Shown here: positions 36,608 to 45,892 of the stretch, piece after piece
Layout: each line of letters opens with the position of its first letter
How positions within the stretch are numbered: the stretch's first letter is position 1
NCBI GenBank assembly: GCA_038146985.1
Contig: JAYQSQ010000014.1
Coordinates: 62,001-126,000, forward strand
Length of the DNA stretch: 64,000 bases
Direction of reading: 5' to 3'
Source of the DNA: JADHLJ01 sp038146985
GTDB taxonomy: Bacteria > Pseudomonadota > Alphaproteobacteria > Thalassobaculales > Thalassobaculaceae
Translations under genes and position numbers: made by a program
The notes under the pieces: model-generated
Database searches by the model: none
The model's input: only the letters and a program-made list of their open reading frames with translations
What the model was told of the DNA's origin: nothing

Positions 36608-36744
36608 GGATTCTGGAGGGAAGTTCAGCTCGCCGGCCTCGTCCGTACGGGCGAAGGTTCCGGACGCCGTCACTTCCTGGACCCGGGCGACCTTAGCGAT
36701 CTATTCTCCCGTCGCCGCCACAACCCGGGCAGAGGAGTCTTTAA

Positions 36745-37843
36745 ATGCGAGTCATCTATCAGATTCCGAACGACGATCCCCGAAAGTCCCAGGCCGCGGC
36801 AAAGGCAGCAGAGGATGCCGGCTTCGACGGGATCGTGGCGCTGGAGAACGCACATGGGCCGATCCCGGCGTTGACGGCGGCGGCAATGGCAACGGAAAGG
36901 GTGCAGCTTGGCACCGCCGTTCTGATCGCCTTTCCACGCAGCCCCATCCATCACCGCCCATGCCGCCTGGGACCTCAACAAGCTGTCGGGCGGGCGGTTC
37001 TACCTTGGTCTCGGCTCGCAGGTGAAAGGCCATAACGAGCGCCGCTACGGCATTCCCTGGACGCCGCCGGCCCCGCGCATGCGCGATTATATCGGCGCCG
37101 TACGCGCGGTCTGGCGGGCCTGGGAAGACCGAGGAACCGCTGGACTATCACAGCGAGCATTACACGCTCACCCTGACGACGCCGAATTTCGCGCCGAGGC
37201 CACTGGGCCTGCCGCCCATCCCCATCGCCATGTCGGCGGTCGGACCGGCGATGCTGCGGACCGCCGGTCAGTCCGCGGACGGGTACGCCTGCATCCGTTC
37301 AATACCCAGCGGCACATTGCCGAGAAATGCCTGCCGGAGATCATCACCGGGCTCGAACGGGGTGGCCGGGCCCGCGAAAATATGGAAGTCGTTGCCGGCG
37401 GATTCCTTGCCACCGGCAAGGACGAAGAAGGCCGTTGAACGGATGAGTGACTATATCCGTTTTCGCATCGCGTTCTATTGTTCAACAAAGGCTTATTGGA
37501 ATGTCTTAAAGTTACATGGAATGGAAGAACTGGGATTGAAGTTGCGGCCCTTCCCGGCCCAGAACCGCTGGGACGAGATGGCCGCGCAGATCCCGGACGA
37601 CGTCCTGCGACTGTTCGCCGTGGTCGGCACTCACGATGGTCGCGGATCAGATCGCGAGCCCGCTAGTGGCGGCCTGACGGATGCGATTTCCCTCTTCATC
37701 CCGACCGACACAGAACCCGGTCCACTGGGAGAGATCGCCCAGGACGTGCGCCGGATCGAGACCCCGTTCCAGGCGTATTCGAACGATTGGTCGACGGCGG
37801 CCGGCCAAGACGAGCTCGGCAAGCACAAGCTGGAAAGGCATGA
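36745..37843 (+). pseudogene. LLM-class flavin/F420-type oxidoreductase, frameshifted
   Basis: A second luciferase-like TIM-barrel enzyme, different from the one at 32200. In successive frames it reads MRVIYQIPNDDP, AEDAGFDGIVALENAHGP, ATERVQLGTAVLIAFPRSP, TAHAAWDLNKLSGGRFYLGLGSQVKGHNERR, PIAMSAVGPAMLRTAGQ, HIAEKCLPEIITGLERGG and GGLTDAISLFIPTD, which covers the full family length of about 350 residues. Breaks include one extra C near 36950, extra bases near 37127 and a missing G near 37280. It may end in an ATGA overlap with the next gene at 37840. The breaks look like read errors. Confidence 0.82.
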
Positions 37844-38519
37844 GCGTATCCGCCTCGCAAACCGCGCAGCGTCTCGCCGAGGATGGCCAGGCTCACTATC
37901 GTTCTGGGCGGCACCGCGAGGCAGTAAGGCTTTTCGGTTGGCCCTGACGGTCGACCCGGAGCGCCGCGCTACGACCTTGTTATTCGCTAGCGCGCTGGAA
38001 CTGTCGCGCGCACGCACAGGATTCCCAAACGCTGCGCGGCCAGGCCTACGTTCTTCAGCCGGCCGAAGCGACGGCGTGGAAACTGGCGATGCGTGCATCC
38101 TTTTCGCTCGAGCGGATGGGTGAAGCCGCCGAGAGGTCTAAGGCATCTTGTCCTGGACCCCGGCTCATGGAACGGCTGGTTCATTCTCGCGCGGGCCCGA
38201 GCCGCCGAGGCCGCCAGGATCATGCGGTCTCCGCCTTGCGCAAGGCCCGCGTCCTGGCGCCGGGCGATTCCGATACCGTTCGGGCCCTCGCACGGTCGCT
38301 ATTCCGATCGGAGATTTCCAAGCCGCGTTCGGCGTGAGCGAAAGCCTCTCGGCCCCTAGGCGCCGGCGGATCTGAGCATGATTTCGAACGCGCCCGGATC
38401 GCCCGCGCCGCAACCGCATGGATATCGCGGCGCCACTGCTCGACACCCTGGTATCCGTGGACCCCGGCTATGCCGAAAAACGCCGCTTTCTCGAGCTGAC
38501 CACCAGGGTCAGGACCTGA
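37840..38519 (+). pseudogene. TPR-repeat protein, frameshifted
   Basis: Reads MSVSASQTAQRLAEDGQAHYRSGRHREAVRLF, then ALTVDPE, LFASALELSRAR, MRASFSLERMGEAAERSK, LVLDPGSWNGWFILARARAAE and finally LLDTLVSVDPGYAEKRRFLELTTRVRT before TGA. These are tetratricopeptide-like helical repeats, in all three frames. The function is unknown. Together with the next gene it may belong to a surface-glycan unit. Its ends are clear and only the interior frame is broken. Confidence 0.65.
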
Positions 38520-38526
38520 GGGCCCT

Positions 38527-39895
38527 TTGACCGTGAAAGCCCGGCCCCCGCTCTATCTGCTCGTCGAGGAAACCAGCCGGGAATTGAACAGCCGGATTCT
38601 GCTCGCGACGGTCGGCGCGCAAACCGGATTCCTGAGCCTCATTATCCCCAATGGTTCGCTTGGGAGCATTTCGATTTGCTGCCGCGCGGGATCGTTCTGT
38701 TCAAAGGAAACAACGCCGCTCAATCTTCTCGCATGCTGTCCGCCCGCAAAGCCGGCCACCACGTCGCGGCGGTGGAAGAGGAAATACTGGGCGTCATAGA
38801 TCCGCCGGAAATCCTGAGGTTCTTCCAGTCCGACCATGCCGATGCCTGCGAGATGTTCCTGCTTCAGGGCGCCCATGCCCGGGACATCGTCGCGGGACCG
38901 CCACCCCGACCTCGCCGGCAGAATGGTCGTGACCGGCAATCCGCGAACCGATCTTCTCCGCCGCCCTTTCGACGGTCCGATCCGCCGCGAGGCCGAGGCG
39001 ATCCGGGAACGGTTCGGCGACTATATCCTGGTCAATACGAACTATGGCGCGACCAAATCCGGCGACCGAAGATACGGTCGCCTTCCGCGCCCTTTGCGTT
39101 CGGGTCGGCGTTCTGGACCCAGCCAACCAACAGGATTGCGATGAGTTCATCGCGCGGTGCGAGTGGGAACGCGACAACCTTGCCCTGATGGCAAGGGTCA
39201 TCGCGCGATGTGTGCGATCACCGTCATTGCCGAGGGTCATCATTCGCCCTCATCCGGCCGAGAACATCGGCAAATGGCGCGAGGCTATGCGGATGTCCCA
39301 GGGTCTCCGTCATCCGCGAAAGGCGATCGATGTCCCCTGGACCGCAGCGGCGCGCCTGCTGCTTCACACCGGCTGCACCACCGGCGTCGAGGCCGCGTTG
39401 CTCGGCACGCCGGTGCTCAGCCTGAAAGGGGGCCGTTCGCACTGGCACCGTTATATGACCGCCAACCTCGTTAATCCTGTCGCGGATGATGAAGACGAGG
39501 CCATGCACCTGATTGAAAGGGTTTTCGCGGGCGACCGGGAAGCGGCTACACCCTCTCCCGGCATGTGGCGCGAATTGCAGCGCCAATTGCTGCCGAACGC
39601 AGAGCGCTCGGCGGCGCAGGCCATCATCGAGGCGCTCGGGGGTCTCACCGCATCCGAGGAGCCAGCGGGGCCCGGATTCGACACATTGTCGCGTATCGCC
39701 GGCCACAAAGTCGCTTTCTCGGATAACAAGATCGACCCGGGCCAGTTCAACCGGGATTCCATATCCGAGATCAGCGCCCGATATGCGCGAGATCTGGGCC
39801 TTACCCGCCCGCCCGCCGTGGATCGGATCGGCGACGCGGTGATTTCCATTTCTCCGCCCGGCGACTCCCGCGACGGGTTCACCTCCGCCGGCTAG
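38527..39895 (+). pseudogene. Surface carbohydrate biosynthesis protein-like, frameshifted
   Basis: Starts at TTG 38527 or GTG 38533 with KARPPLYLLVEETSREL. It continues LLPRGIVLFKGNN, AARKAGH-type and VAAVEEEILGVIDP, MVVTGNPRTDLLRRP, YILVNTNYG, PRVIIRPHPAENIGKWREA, WTAAARLLLHTGCTTGVEAALLGTPVLSLKG and LVNPVADDEDEAM. The last long open part is 39044-39895. This is the glycosyltransferase-B-like family found in alphaproteobacterial surface polysaccharide loci ('VEET' start, HPxE and TTGxEA motifs). At least four indels occur before 39350, and the C-terminal half is clean. Confidence 0.75.
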
Positions 39896-39962
39896 CCCTT
39901 CATTTCCCGCCTGTGGCGTGCGATACCGGTCACGACGAGACACCAGATCGAGGATACGAACC

Positions 39963-41174
39963 ATGACCGACCTGCCAGGCCCTCTCACCGGTGTCAGGGC
40001 CGTCGCCTGCTCGACCGCACAGGCCGGTACGGTGCCGTACATGCTGATGGCTGATCTTGGCGCCGAGGTGATCAAGATCGAGGCACCGGACGGCGGCGAC
40101 TTCAACCGCACGGCGGGCGAGCTGAAAGGCGAGATCAGCTCGTTCTTCGAAACCAATAACCGCGGGGTCAAGAGCGTTACCCTCAACCTGAAGTCGGACG
40201 AAGGGCGCCAGATCCTCTACAAGCTGGTGAAGACGGCGGATATTTTCGGCCAGAACTTCCGCCCCGGCGCCGCCGAGAAGAACGGTTTCGGCTGGGAGGA
40301 CCTGAAGAAGATCAATCCGGCGCTGGTCTACGCCTCGATCTCCGGCTACGGCACCCTCGGCCCCGACGCCCACCGGCCCGGCACCGACGCCATCGGCCAG
40401 GCGATCGGCGGCATCGCCGAGGCCTATTCCGCCCCAGGACAGCCGATGCGCACGGGTGTTGTCTCGGTGGCGGACGAGTCCTGCGCCATGTTGACCTTCG
40501 GCGGCGTGCTAGCGGCCTTGCATTACGCCAAGACCACCGGCATTGGCCAGAAGGTTGAGACCTCGCTGGTCGGCAGCATCTTCCGGCTCATGGGCTGGAC
40601 CATGACCACCACCATGTGGCGCCAGAAGAACCCGATCACCGGCGCGCGGATCAACGGCACCCGCGAATTTCCAGGCATCGCCGCCAGCTTCAACGACCAG
40701 GACGGCAAGCCGCTGGTTTTCCAGCTCGACCACCGGGCCTGGAAGAACGCCATGCAGGCGCTCGGCTTCTGGGACACGCTGGTGGAGCGCGGGGCCGACG
40801 ATCTCGGCCTCGCGGTGATCTCCGAGGAAAGCAAGAACCTGATCCTCGCCACCCTTGCCGAACTTTTCGCCACCGGCCCGCGCGAGAGATGGATCAAGGC
40901 GATCCGCGACGGCGGCATGGTGGCCGGGCCGATCAACACATTGCTGGAGGCCTCCACGGATCCGAATATCGTCGCCAACGGCTATGTCGCCGAGAAGGAG
41001 TATCCAGAGATCGGCGAGACCCTGAAGGTTCACGGTTCGCCCTGGCAGTTCTCCGAAACCCCCACCCGCATCGGCGTCGCCCCCAAGCTCGGCGAGCATA
41101 ACGACGAAATTCTCGGCGAACTCGGCTACGGCAAGGCGGAAGTCGCCTCGTTGAGGGAACGGGGGATCATCTAG
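39963..41174 (+). CDS. Family III CoA transferase (CaiB/BaiF type)
   Basis: 403 residues from ATG 39963. N-terminal Rossmann part with MLMADLGAEVIKIEAPDGGDFNR and NNRGVKSVTLNLKSDEGR. The catalytic Asp is D171 in SVADESC, aligned with D169 of formyl-CoA transferase. The block RPGTDAIGQAIGG and the C-terminal PKLGEHNDEILGELGY are typical. It moves CoA between carboxylic acids, probably activating a substrate for the thiolase/DUF35 pair upstream, though the two are 3.4 kb apart. The longer upstream frame has no ribosome site. Confidence 0.92.
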   Translation: MTDLPGPLTGVRAVACSTAQAGTVPYMLMADLGAEVIKIEAPDGGDFNRTAGELKGEISSFFETNNRGVKSVTLNLKSDEGRQILYKLVKTADIFGQNFRPGAAEKNGFGWEDLKKINPALVYASISGYGTLGPDAHRPGTDAIGQAIGGIAEAYSAPGQPMRTGVVSVADESCAMLTFGGVLAALHYAKTTGIGQKVETSLVGSIFRLMGWTMTTTMWRQKNPITGARINGTREFPGIAASFNDQDGKPLVFQLDHRAWKNAMQALGFWDTLVERGADDLGLAVISEESKNLILATLAELFATGPRERWIKAIRDGGMVAGPINTLLEASTDPNIVANGYVAEKEYPEIGETLKVHGSPWQFSETPTRIGVAPKLGEHNDEILGELGYGKAEVASLRERGII

Positions 41175-41265
41175 TGTCCGAGGCGACGCTCGCGCTCCTC
41201 ACCGTCGGAGCGAGCACTAACGCCTTCGTATTGTCCACCCGAACGGCCCCTGGTACCGTCCGCGC

Positions 41266-41856
41266 ATGAAAACCATTGGCGCCCTTGTTTTTCCAGGTTT
41301 TGAGCTCCTCGACCTCTATGGTCCGCTGGAGATGTTCGGGCTCAATCAGGATGCGTTCAAAATCCATATCGTCGCGGAAACCATGGACGCCGTGGCCGCG
41401 ACGCCGGGACCGAAGACCCAACCTGATGAAGCCTTCGGCGACCGGGACCGTTACGACATCCTCCTGATCCCCGGCGGCATGGGCTCACGGCCCGGCATGG
41501 AGAACAAAGCCCTTCTCAGCTGGATCGGTGAGCAGGCCGAGCGCGCGGAGATCGTCGCCACCGTCTGTACGGGATCCGCCATGCTCGCCGGTACCGGCGC
41601 GCTTGACGGCAGACGCGCGACCTCGAACAAGCTCGCCTGGAAATGGGTGACCTCCCAAGGCCCCAAGGTCAAATGGGTGCGCAAGGCGCGCTGGGTCGAG
41701 GACGGAAAGTTCTTCACCTCCTCGGGCGTTTCGGCGGGCACCGACATGAGCCTGGCCCTGATCGAGAAGCTGATCGGAACCGAGGCGATGGAGACCATCG
41801 CCAAACGGGCGGAGTATGTCCGTAACGGCGATCCAGACAACGATCCATTCGCGTGA
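41266..41856 (+). CDS. DJ-1/PfpI family protein
   Basis: 196 residues. The start MKTIGALVFPGFELLDLYGPLEMF and the nucleophile elbow Cys104 in VATVCTGSAMLAGTG with upstream ILLIPGGMGSR identify the DJ-1/PfpI superfamily, in the branch related to isonitrile hydratase and to the N-domain of GATase-like AraC regulators. There is no DNA-binding domain. The reaction is not certain. Confidence 0.9.
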   Translation: MKTIGALVFPGFELLDLYGPLEMFGLNQDAFKIHIVAETMDAVAATPGPKTQPDEAFGDRDRYDILLIPGGMGSRPGMENKALLSWIGEQAERAEIVATVCTGSAMLAGTGALDGRRATSNKLAWKWVTSQGPKVKWVRKARWVEDGKFFTSSGVSAGTDMSLALIEKLIGTEAMETIAKRAEYVRNGDPDNDPFA

Positions 41857-42009
41857 ACGATCCTTGTTGGCAAGCTCTCGTCGAGAATGCGAAAACCGGT
41901 CCGTCGTCCTCGCCTGCGTGGGGCCGACGGCAAAAGAACAGGCCTAAGGAAGTTGACCGGTCGCCGATCGCTCGCGCCGGCACGTAAGAGCCCGCCAGGA
42001 ACAACGCCA

Positions 42010-43005
42010 ATGTCCAATCTCCCCGACACCATGACCGCCATTGAGATCGAAGCCTTCGGGCCGCCCGAGGGACTGAAACCGGCCCAGCGGCCGGTCCCGC
42101 AGCCGGGTGACGGCGAGGTCCTGGTCCGGGTCTCCCATGCCGGCGTCAACCGCCCGGACGTTCAGCAACGGCTCGGCGGTTACCCGCCGCCGCCCGGGGC
42201 GTCGGACATTCCGGGCCTTGAGATCGCCGGCACGATCGTCGCGCTCGGCTCCAATGCCGGAGACTGGAAGGTCGGCGACGAGGTCTGCGCCCTGGTCTCG
42301 GGCGGCGGCTATGCCGAATACTGCACCGCTCCGGCGCCGCAATGCCTGCGGGTCCCCAAGGGCTTCACCTTGGAGCAGGCTGCCAGCGTCGTCGAGACGA
42401 GCTATACCGTCTGGGCCAACGTGTTCATGCGCGGCCATTTGAAAGCCGGAGAAACCTTCCTGGTGCATGGCGGCTCCAGCGGTATCGGCACCATGGCAAT
42501 CCAGATGGCCAAGGCTTTCGGTGCCCGGGTGTTCGCCACCGCCGGTTCGGCCGAGAAGTGCAAGGTCTGCGAGGATCTGGGCGCCGAGCGGGCGATAAAC
42601 TACCGCGAGGAGGATTTCGTTGCGGTGATGAAGGAGGCAGGCCGGGCCGACGTCATTCTGGACATGGTCGGCGGCTCCTATATCCAACGCAACGTCGACT
42701 GCCTGAACATCGAGGGCCGGCTCTGCCAGATCGCTTTTCTGGAACCCCCGGTGGTTGAGAAGTTCAATTTTCTGAAGATGCTGACCCTGCGGCTGACCCT
42801 CACCGGTTCAACATTGCGGCCGCGGTCGGTGGAACAGAAGGCGGAGATTGCCCGGGACCTGCGCGCCCATGTCTGGCCGCTGCTGGAAAGCGGTGCCATC
42901 AAACCCGTGCTGTTCAAGACCTTCCCGATGGCCGAAGCCGCCGCCGCCCATGCGCTGATGGAATCGAGCGCGCATATCGGCAAGATCATGCTGGATTGCC
43001 GATAG
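42010..43005 (+). CDS. NAD(P)H-quinone oxidoreductase (zeta-crystallin-like MDR)
   Basis: 331 residues from ATG 42010. Medium-chain dehydrogenase fold without catalytic zinc ligands. Motifs are VRVSHAGVNRPDVQQRLGGYPPPPG, the nucleotide-binding VHGGSSGIGTMAIQMAKAFG, and the C-terminal FPMAEAAAAHALMESSAHIGKIML. Matches the PIG3/TP53I3-like quinone reductase group using NADPH. Its 3' end faces recJ, 9 bases away, in a convergent arrangement. Confidence 0.93.
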   Translation: MSNLPDTMTAIEIEAFGPPEGLKPAQRPVPQPGDGEVLVRVSHAGVNRPDVQQRLGGYPPPPGASDIPGLEIAGTIVALGSNAGDWKVGDEVCALVSGGGYAEYCTAPAPQCLRVPKGFTLEQAASVVETSYTVWANVFMRGHLKAGETFLVHGGSSGIGTMAIQMAKAFGARVFATAGSAEKCKVCEDLGAERAINYREEDFVAVMKEAGRADVILDMVGGSYIQRNVDCLNIEGRLCQIAFLEPPVVEKFNFLKMLTLRLTLTGSTLRPRSVEQKAEIARDLRAHVWPLLESGAIKPVLFKTFPMAEAAAAHALMESSAHIGKIMLDCR

Positions 43006-43014
43006 ACCGGCGCC

Positions 43015-44790
43015 TCATTCCGCCACCGCGGCATCCTCTATGAAGAACTGCACATCCTCGCGCCCCTGCCAGTCATCCGCGCGGAGCTGTCCGGCGACGT
43101 GAAGCGCCCGGCCGCCATGGTTCAGCAAGGCCGGACCGAGATCCCCGTCCAGGGCGCGGAACGCGATCCCTTTCAGTTTGCCGCCGTCGGCGCCGGAGAA
43201 AATGCAGCGCACATGGTTCTGGCCGACCACATCGGCGCGGACGATCTTGGCGCTGGAAATCGCGAAATGCGGTTCCGGATTGCCGGACCCGAATGGGCCG
43301 AGGCGGGACAGGGCGTCATAGACCTCGCGCTTCGCCCCGGCGGGCGCCAGCACGCCGTCGAGACTGATCGAGGCGACCAGCGGCTCGCCCGCCAACTCGG
43401 CTGAGAAACGGTCGGCCAGGAAATCGCGGAACGCGCCGAGCTTGCTGCGCTCGACGGTAAACCCCGCCGCCATGGCATGACCGCCGCCGCCAATCAGCAA
43501 GCCGGATTGATGTGCGGCGATCACCGCCGATCCCAAGGCCAAACCCTTTACCGAACGGCCCGACCCCTTGCCGGTGTCACCATCGAAGGCGACCACGCAG
43601 ACCGGCCGGCCGAAGCGTTCGCGCAGGCGGCCGGCGACGATGCCGATCACGCCGGGGTGCCAGCCGTCGCCCGCCACCACCAGTACCGGCACGTTCGGAT
43701 CCGCCGTATCGGCCTGGGCGATGGCCTCTTCCTGTACCCTGGCCTCGATCGCCTTGCGCTCGTCGTTGTGTTTGTCCAACGCTTCGGCGATCCGCGCCGC
43801 CTCGGCATCATCCTCGGTCGACAGCAGACGGGCACCGAGATCCGCATCTCCGACACGCCCGGCGGCATTGACCCGGGGGCCAAAAACGAAGCCCAGATGA
43901 TAGGCTTCCGGCTTCTGGTCGATCCTGGCGACGCCGGCAAGGGCGCGCAGCCCCGGATTGCCGCGCCGCGCCATGACCTTGAGCCCTTGTGAGACGAAAG
44001 CCCGGTTCAATCCTTCGAGCGCCACCACGTCACAGACCGTGCCGAGCGCGACCAGGTCCAGCCAGGCCATCAGATCCGGTTCGCGCCGGTCCCGGTACCA
44101 GCCGGCCTCGCGCAGCGCCCGGTTCAGCGCAATCACCACCAGGAAGGTCACGCCCACCGCCGCCAGGTGGCCGAGCGTTCCGCTCTCGTCCACCCGGTTC
44201 GGGTTCACCACGGCGACCGCCTGGGGAAGGTTCGGCTCGGCCATGTGATGATCGACCACCACCACGTCAAGACCGGCCATGGCGGCCTGCTCCAGCACGT
44301 CGAAGGCGACGATGCCGCAGTCCAGGGTGACCACGACACCGGCGCCCCGCTGTCTAAGACCGCTTAAAGCTTCGGCATTGGGCCCGTAACCTTCGAGGAT
44401 ACGGTCGGGAACATGCAGGACCGTCCCGCCGCCGGCCGCCGCGATGAAACGGGAAAGCAGCGCCGCCGAGGTCGCGCCGTCGACATCGTAATCGGCGAAC
44501 AGGCCGATGATCTCGCCCTCCCGGATCGCCCGGGCCAGCCGCGCCACGGCGTCGTCCATGCCCTTCAGACTGGACGGGTCCGGCAGTTCGTCGCGCAAGG
44601 TCGGGTTCAAGTACCGTTCGACACCCTCAAGCGGGACACCGCGCGCGGCCATGATCCGCGCCGCCAGGTCCGGGACTCCGTGCCGTTGCGCGATGGCAAG
44701 TGCCGTCCGCTCCGCCTCGGCGGTCTCGGCGCCACGCCGCAGCCAACGCTTGCCGGTGATCGAGCGCTCGACGCCCAGCACAGCCGGCAT
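43015..44790 (-). CDS. recJ: Single-stranded-DNA-specific exonuclease RecJ
   Basis: 591 residues, the usual size. DHH-family motifs are present in order: FADYDVDGATSAAL (motif I), VVVTLDCG (motif II), VVVDHHMAEPNLP (motif III), and the DHHA1 region with GGGGHAMAAGFTV, followed by the C-terminal OB-fold domain (about 470-590). RecJ degrades single strands 5'-3' in RecF-pathway repair and mismatch repair. It is 8 bases downstream of glpX, and hom lies further upstream, so hom-glpX-recJ are probably one transcription unit, an order seen in other alphaproteobacteria. Confidence 0.95.
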   Translation of the reverse strand: MPAVLGVERSITGKRWLRRGAETAEAERTALAIAQRHGVPDLAARIMAARGVPLEGVERYLNPTLRDELPDPSSLKGMDDAVARLARAIREGEIIGLFADYDVDGATSAALLSRFIAAAGGGTVLHVPDRILEGYGPNAEALSGLRQRGAGVVVTLDCGIVAFDVLEQAAMAGLDVVVVDHHMAEPNLPQAVAVVNPNRVDESGTLGHLAAVGVTFLVVIALNRALREAGWYRDRREPDLMAWLDLVALGTVCDVVALEGLNRAFVSQGLKVMARRGNPGLRALAGVARIDQKPEAYHLGFVFGPRVNAAGRVGDADLGARLLSTEDDAEAARIAEALDKHNDERKAIEARVQEEAIAQADTADPNVPVLVVAGDGWHPGVIGIVAGRLRERFGRPVCVVAFDGDTGKGSGRSVKGLALGSAVIAAHQSGLLIGGGGHAMAAGFTVERSKLGAFRDFLADRFSAELAGEPLVASISLDGVLAPAGAKREVYDALSRLGPFGSGNPEPHFAISSAKIVRADVVGQNHVRCIFSGADGGKLKGIAFRALDGDLGPALLNHGGRALHVAGQLRADDWQGREDVQFFIEDAAVAE

Positions 44791-44797
44791 GGCGGGG

Positions 44798-45799
44798 CTA
44801 CTCCTTCAGGTCGTCGTCGATCGGCTTGCGGGGCCAGTCATGCCGCGCCTCGATGGTCCGCACGGTGCCGGTCTTGGAGCGCATGATGATGGAATGGGTG
44901 GTCGCCCCGCCGGGATACCGCCGTACCCCATTCAGCATGGTGCCGTTGGTGACCCCCGTCGCGGCGAACATCACGTCCCCCTTGGCGAGGTCGAGCAGCT
45001 TGTATTTGCGATCCAGATCATCGATCCCCAGGCGCCGGGCGCGTCCGACCTCGTCATCATTGCGGAACATCAGCCGGCCCTGCATCTGGCCGCCGATCGA
45101 CCGGAGCGCCGCCGCCGCCAGTACCCCTTCCGGCGCGCCGCCGGAGCCCATGTAGATGTCGATGCCGCTGCGCGGTTCCGAGGTTGCGATCACGCCGGAG
45201 ACGTCGCCGTCGGTGATCAGCATGATCCTGGCCCCTGCATCCCGGATGCCGGCGATCAGTTCGGCATGGCGCGGCCGGTCGAGAACGCAGACCACCAGAT
45301 CCGACATCGCCATGTTCTTGGCCTTCGCGAGATCTCTCAGATTGTCGCCGACGGACTTGTCGAGATCGACGACTCCCTCCGGCAAGCCGCCGCCAACGGC
45401 GATCTTGTCCATGTAAACGTCCGGCGAGTTGAGGAACCCGCCATGCGAGGCGAGGGCGATCACCGCCAGGGCGTTCGGCAACCCCTTGGCGGTGAGGGTC
45501 GTGCCCTCGAGCGGGTCGAGCGCGATATCCACCTTAGGGCCGCCGGCGCCGACCTTCTCGCCGATATAAAGCATCGGAGCCTCATCGCGCTCGCCTTCGC
45601 CGATCACCACCGTGCCGTCGATTTCCAGCGCGTTCAGGGCCCGGCGCATCGCGTCCACGGCCGCCTGATCCGCCGCCTTCTCATCGCCCCGGCCCATCAG
45701 CTTGGAGGCCGCGAGCGCCGCCGCCTCGGTCACGCGAACCGCTTCCAGGGCAAGATTTCGATCCATGGTCAGGGATTCGTCGACATCACCGTCAGCCAT
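44798..45799 (-). CDS. glpX: Class II fructose-1,6-bisphosphatase
   Basis: 333 residues. The metal/phosphate-binding signatures DIALDPLEGTTLTAKG and VVIGEGERDEAPML, and the substrate block ATSEPRSGIDIYMGSGGAPEGVLAAAAL, identify GlpX-type FBPase, a gluconeogenic enzyme. Located between hom and recJ. Confidence 0.95.
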   Translation of the reverse strand: MADGDVDESLTMDRNLALEAVRVTEAAALAASKLMGRGDEKAADQAAVDAMRRALNALEIDGTVVIGEGERDEAPMLYIGEKVGAGGPKVDIALDPLEGTTLTAKGLPNALAVIALASHGGFLNSPDVYMDKIAVGGGLPEGVVDLDKSVGDNLRDLAKAKNMAMSDLVVCVLDRPRHAELIAGIRDAGARIMLITDGDVSGVIATSEPRSGIDIYMGSGGAPEGVLAAAALRSIGGQMQGRLMFRNDDEVGRARRLGIDDLDRKYKLLDLAKGDVMFAATGVTNGTMLNGVRRYPGGATTHSIIMRSKTGTVRTIEARHDWPRKPIDDDLKE

Positions 45800-45892
45800 T
45801 GCGACTTCCTCGTTCGAAGTTGTGTTTCTCTTCAGCCACCAGGGCGCGCGCGGCAGGTCGCGCGGGTACCTGGGGAATCAGGCTAGACTACT

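Noticed and set aside
36745..39895. A programmed-frameshift gene system
   Set aside because: Breaks occur at many unrelated positions with both insertions and deletions and no shared slippery site or stem-loop; sequence error explains them better.
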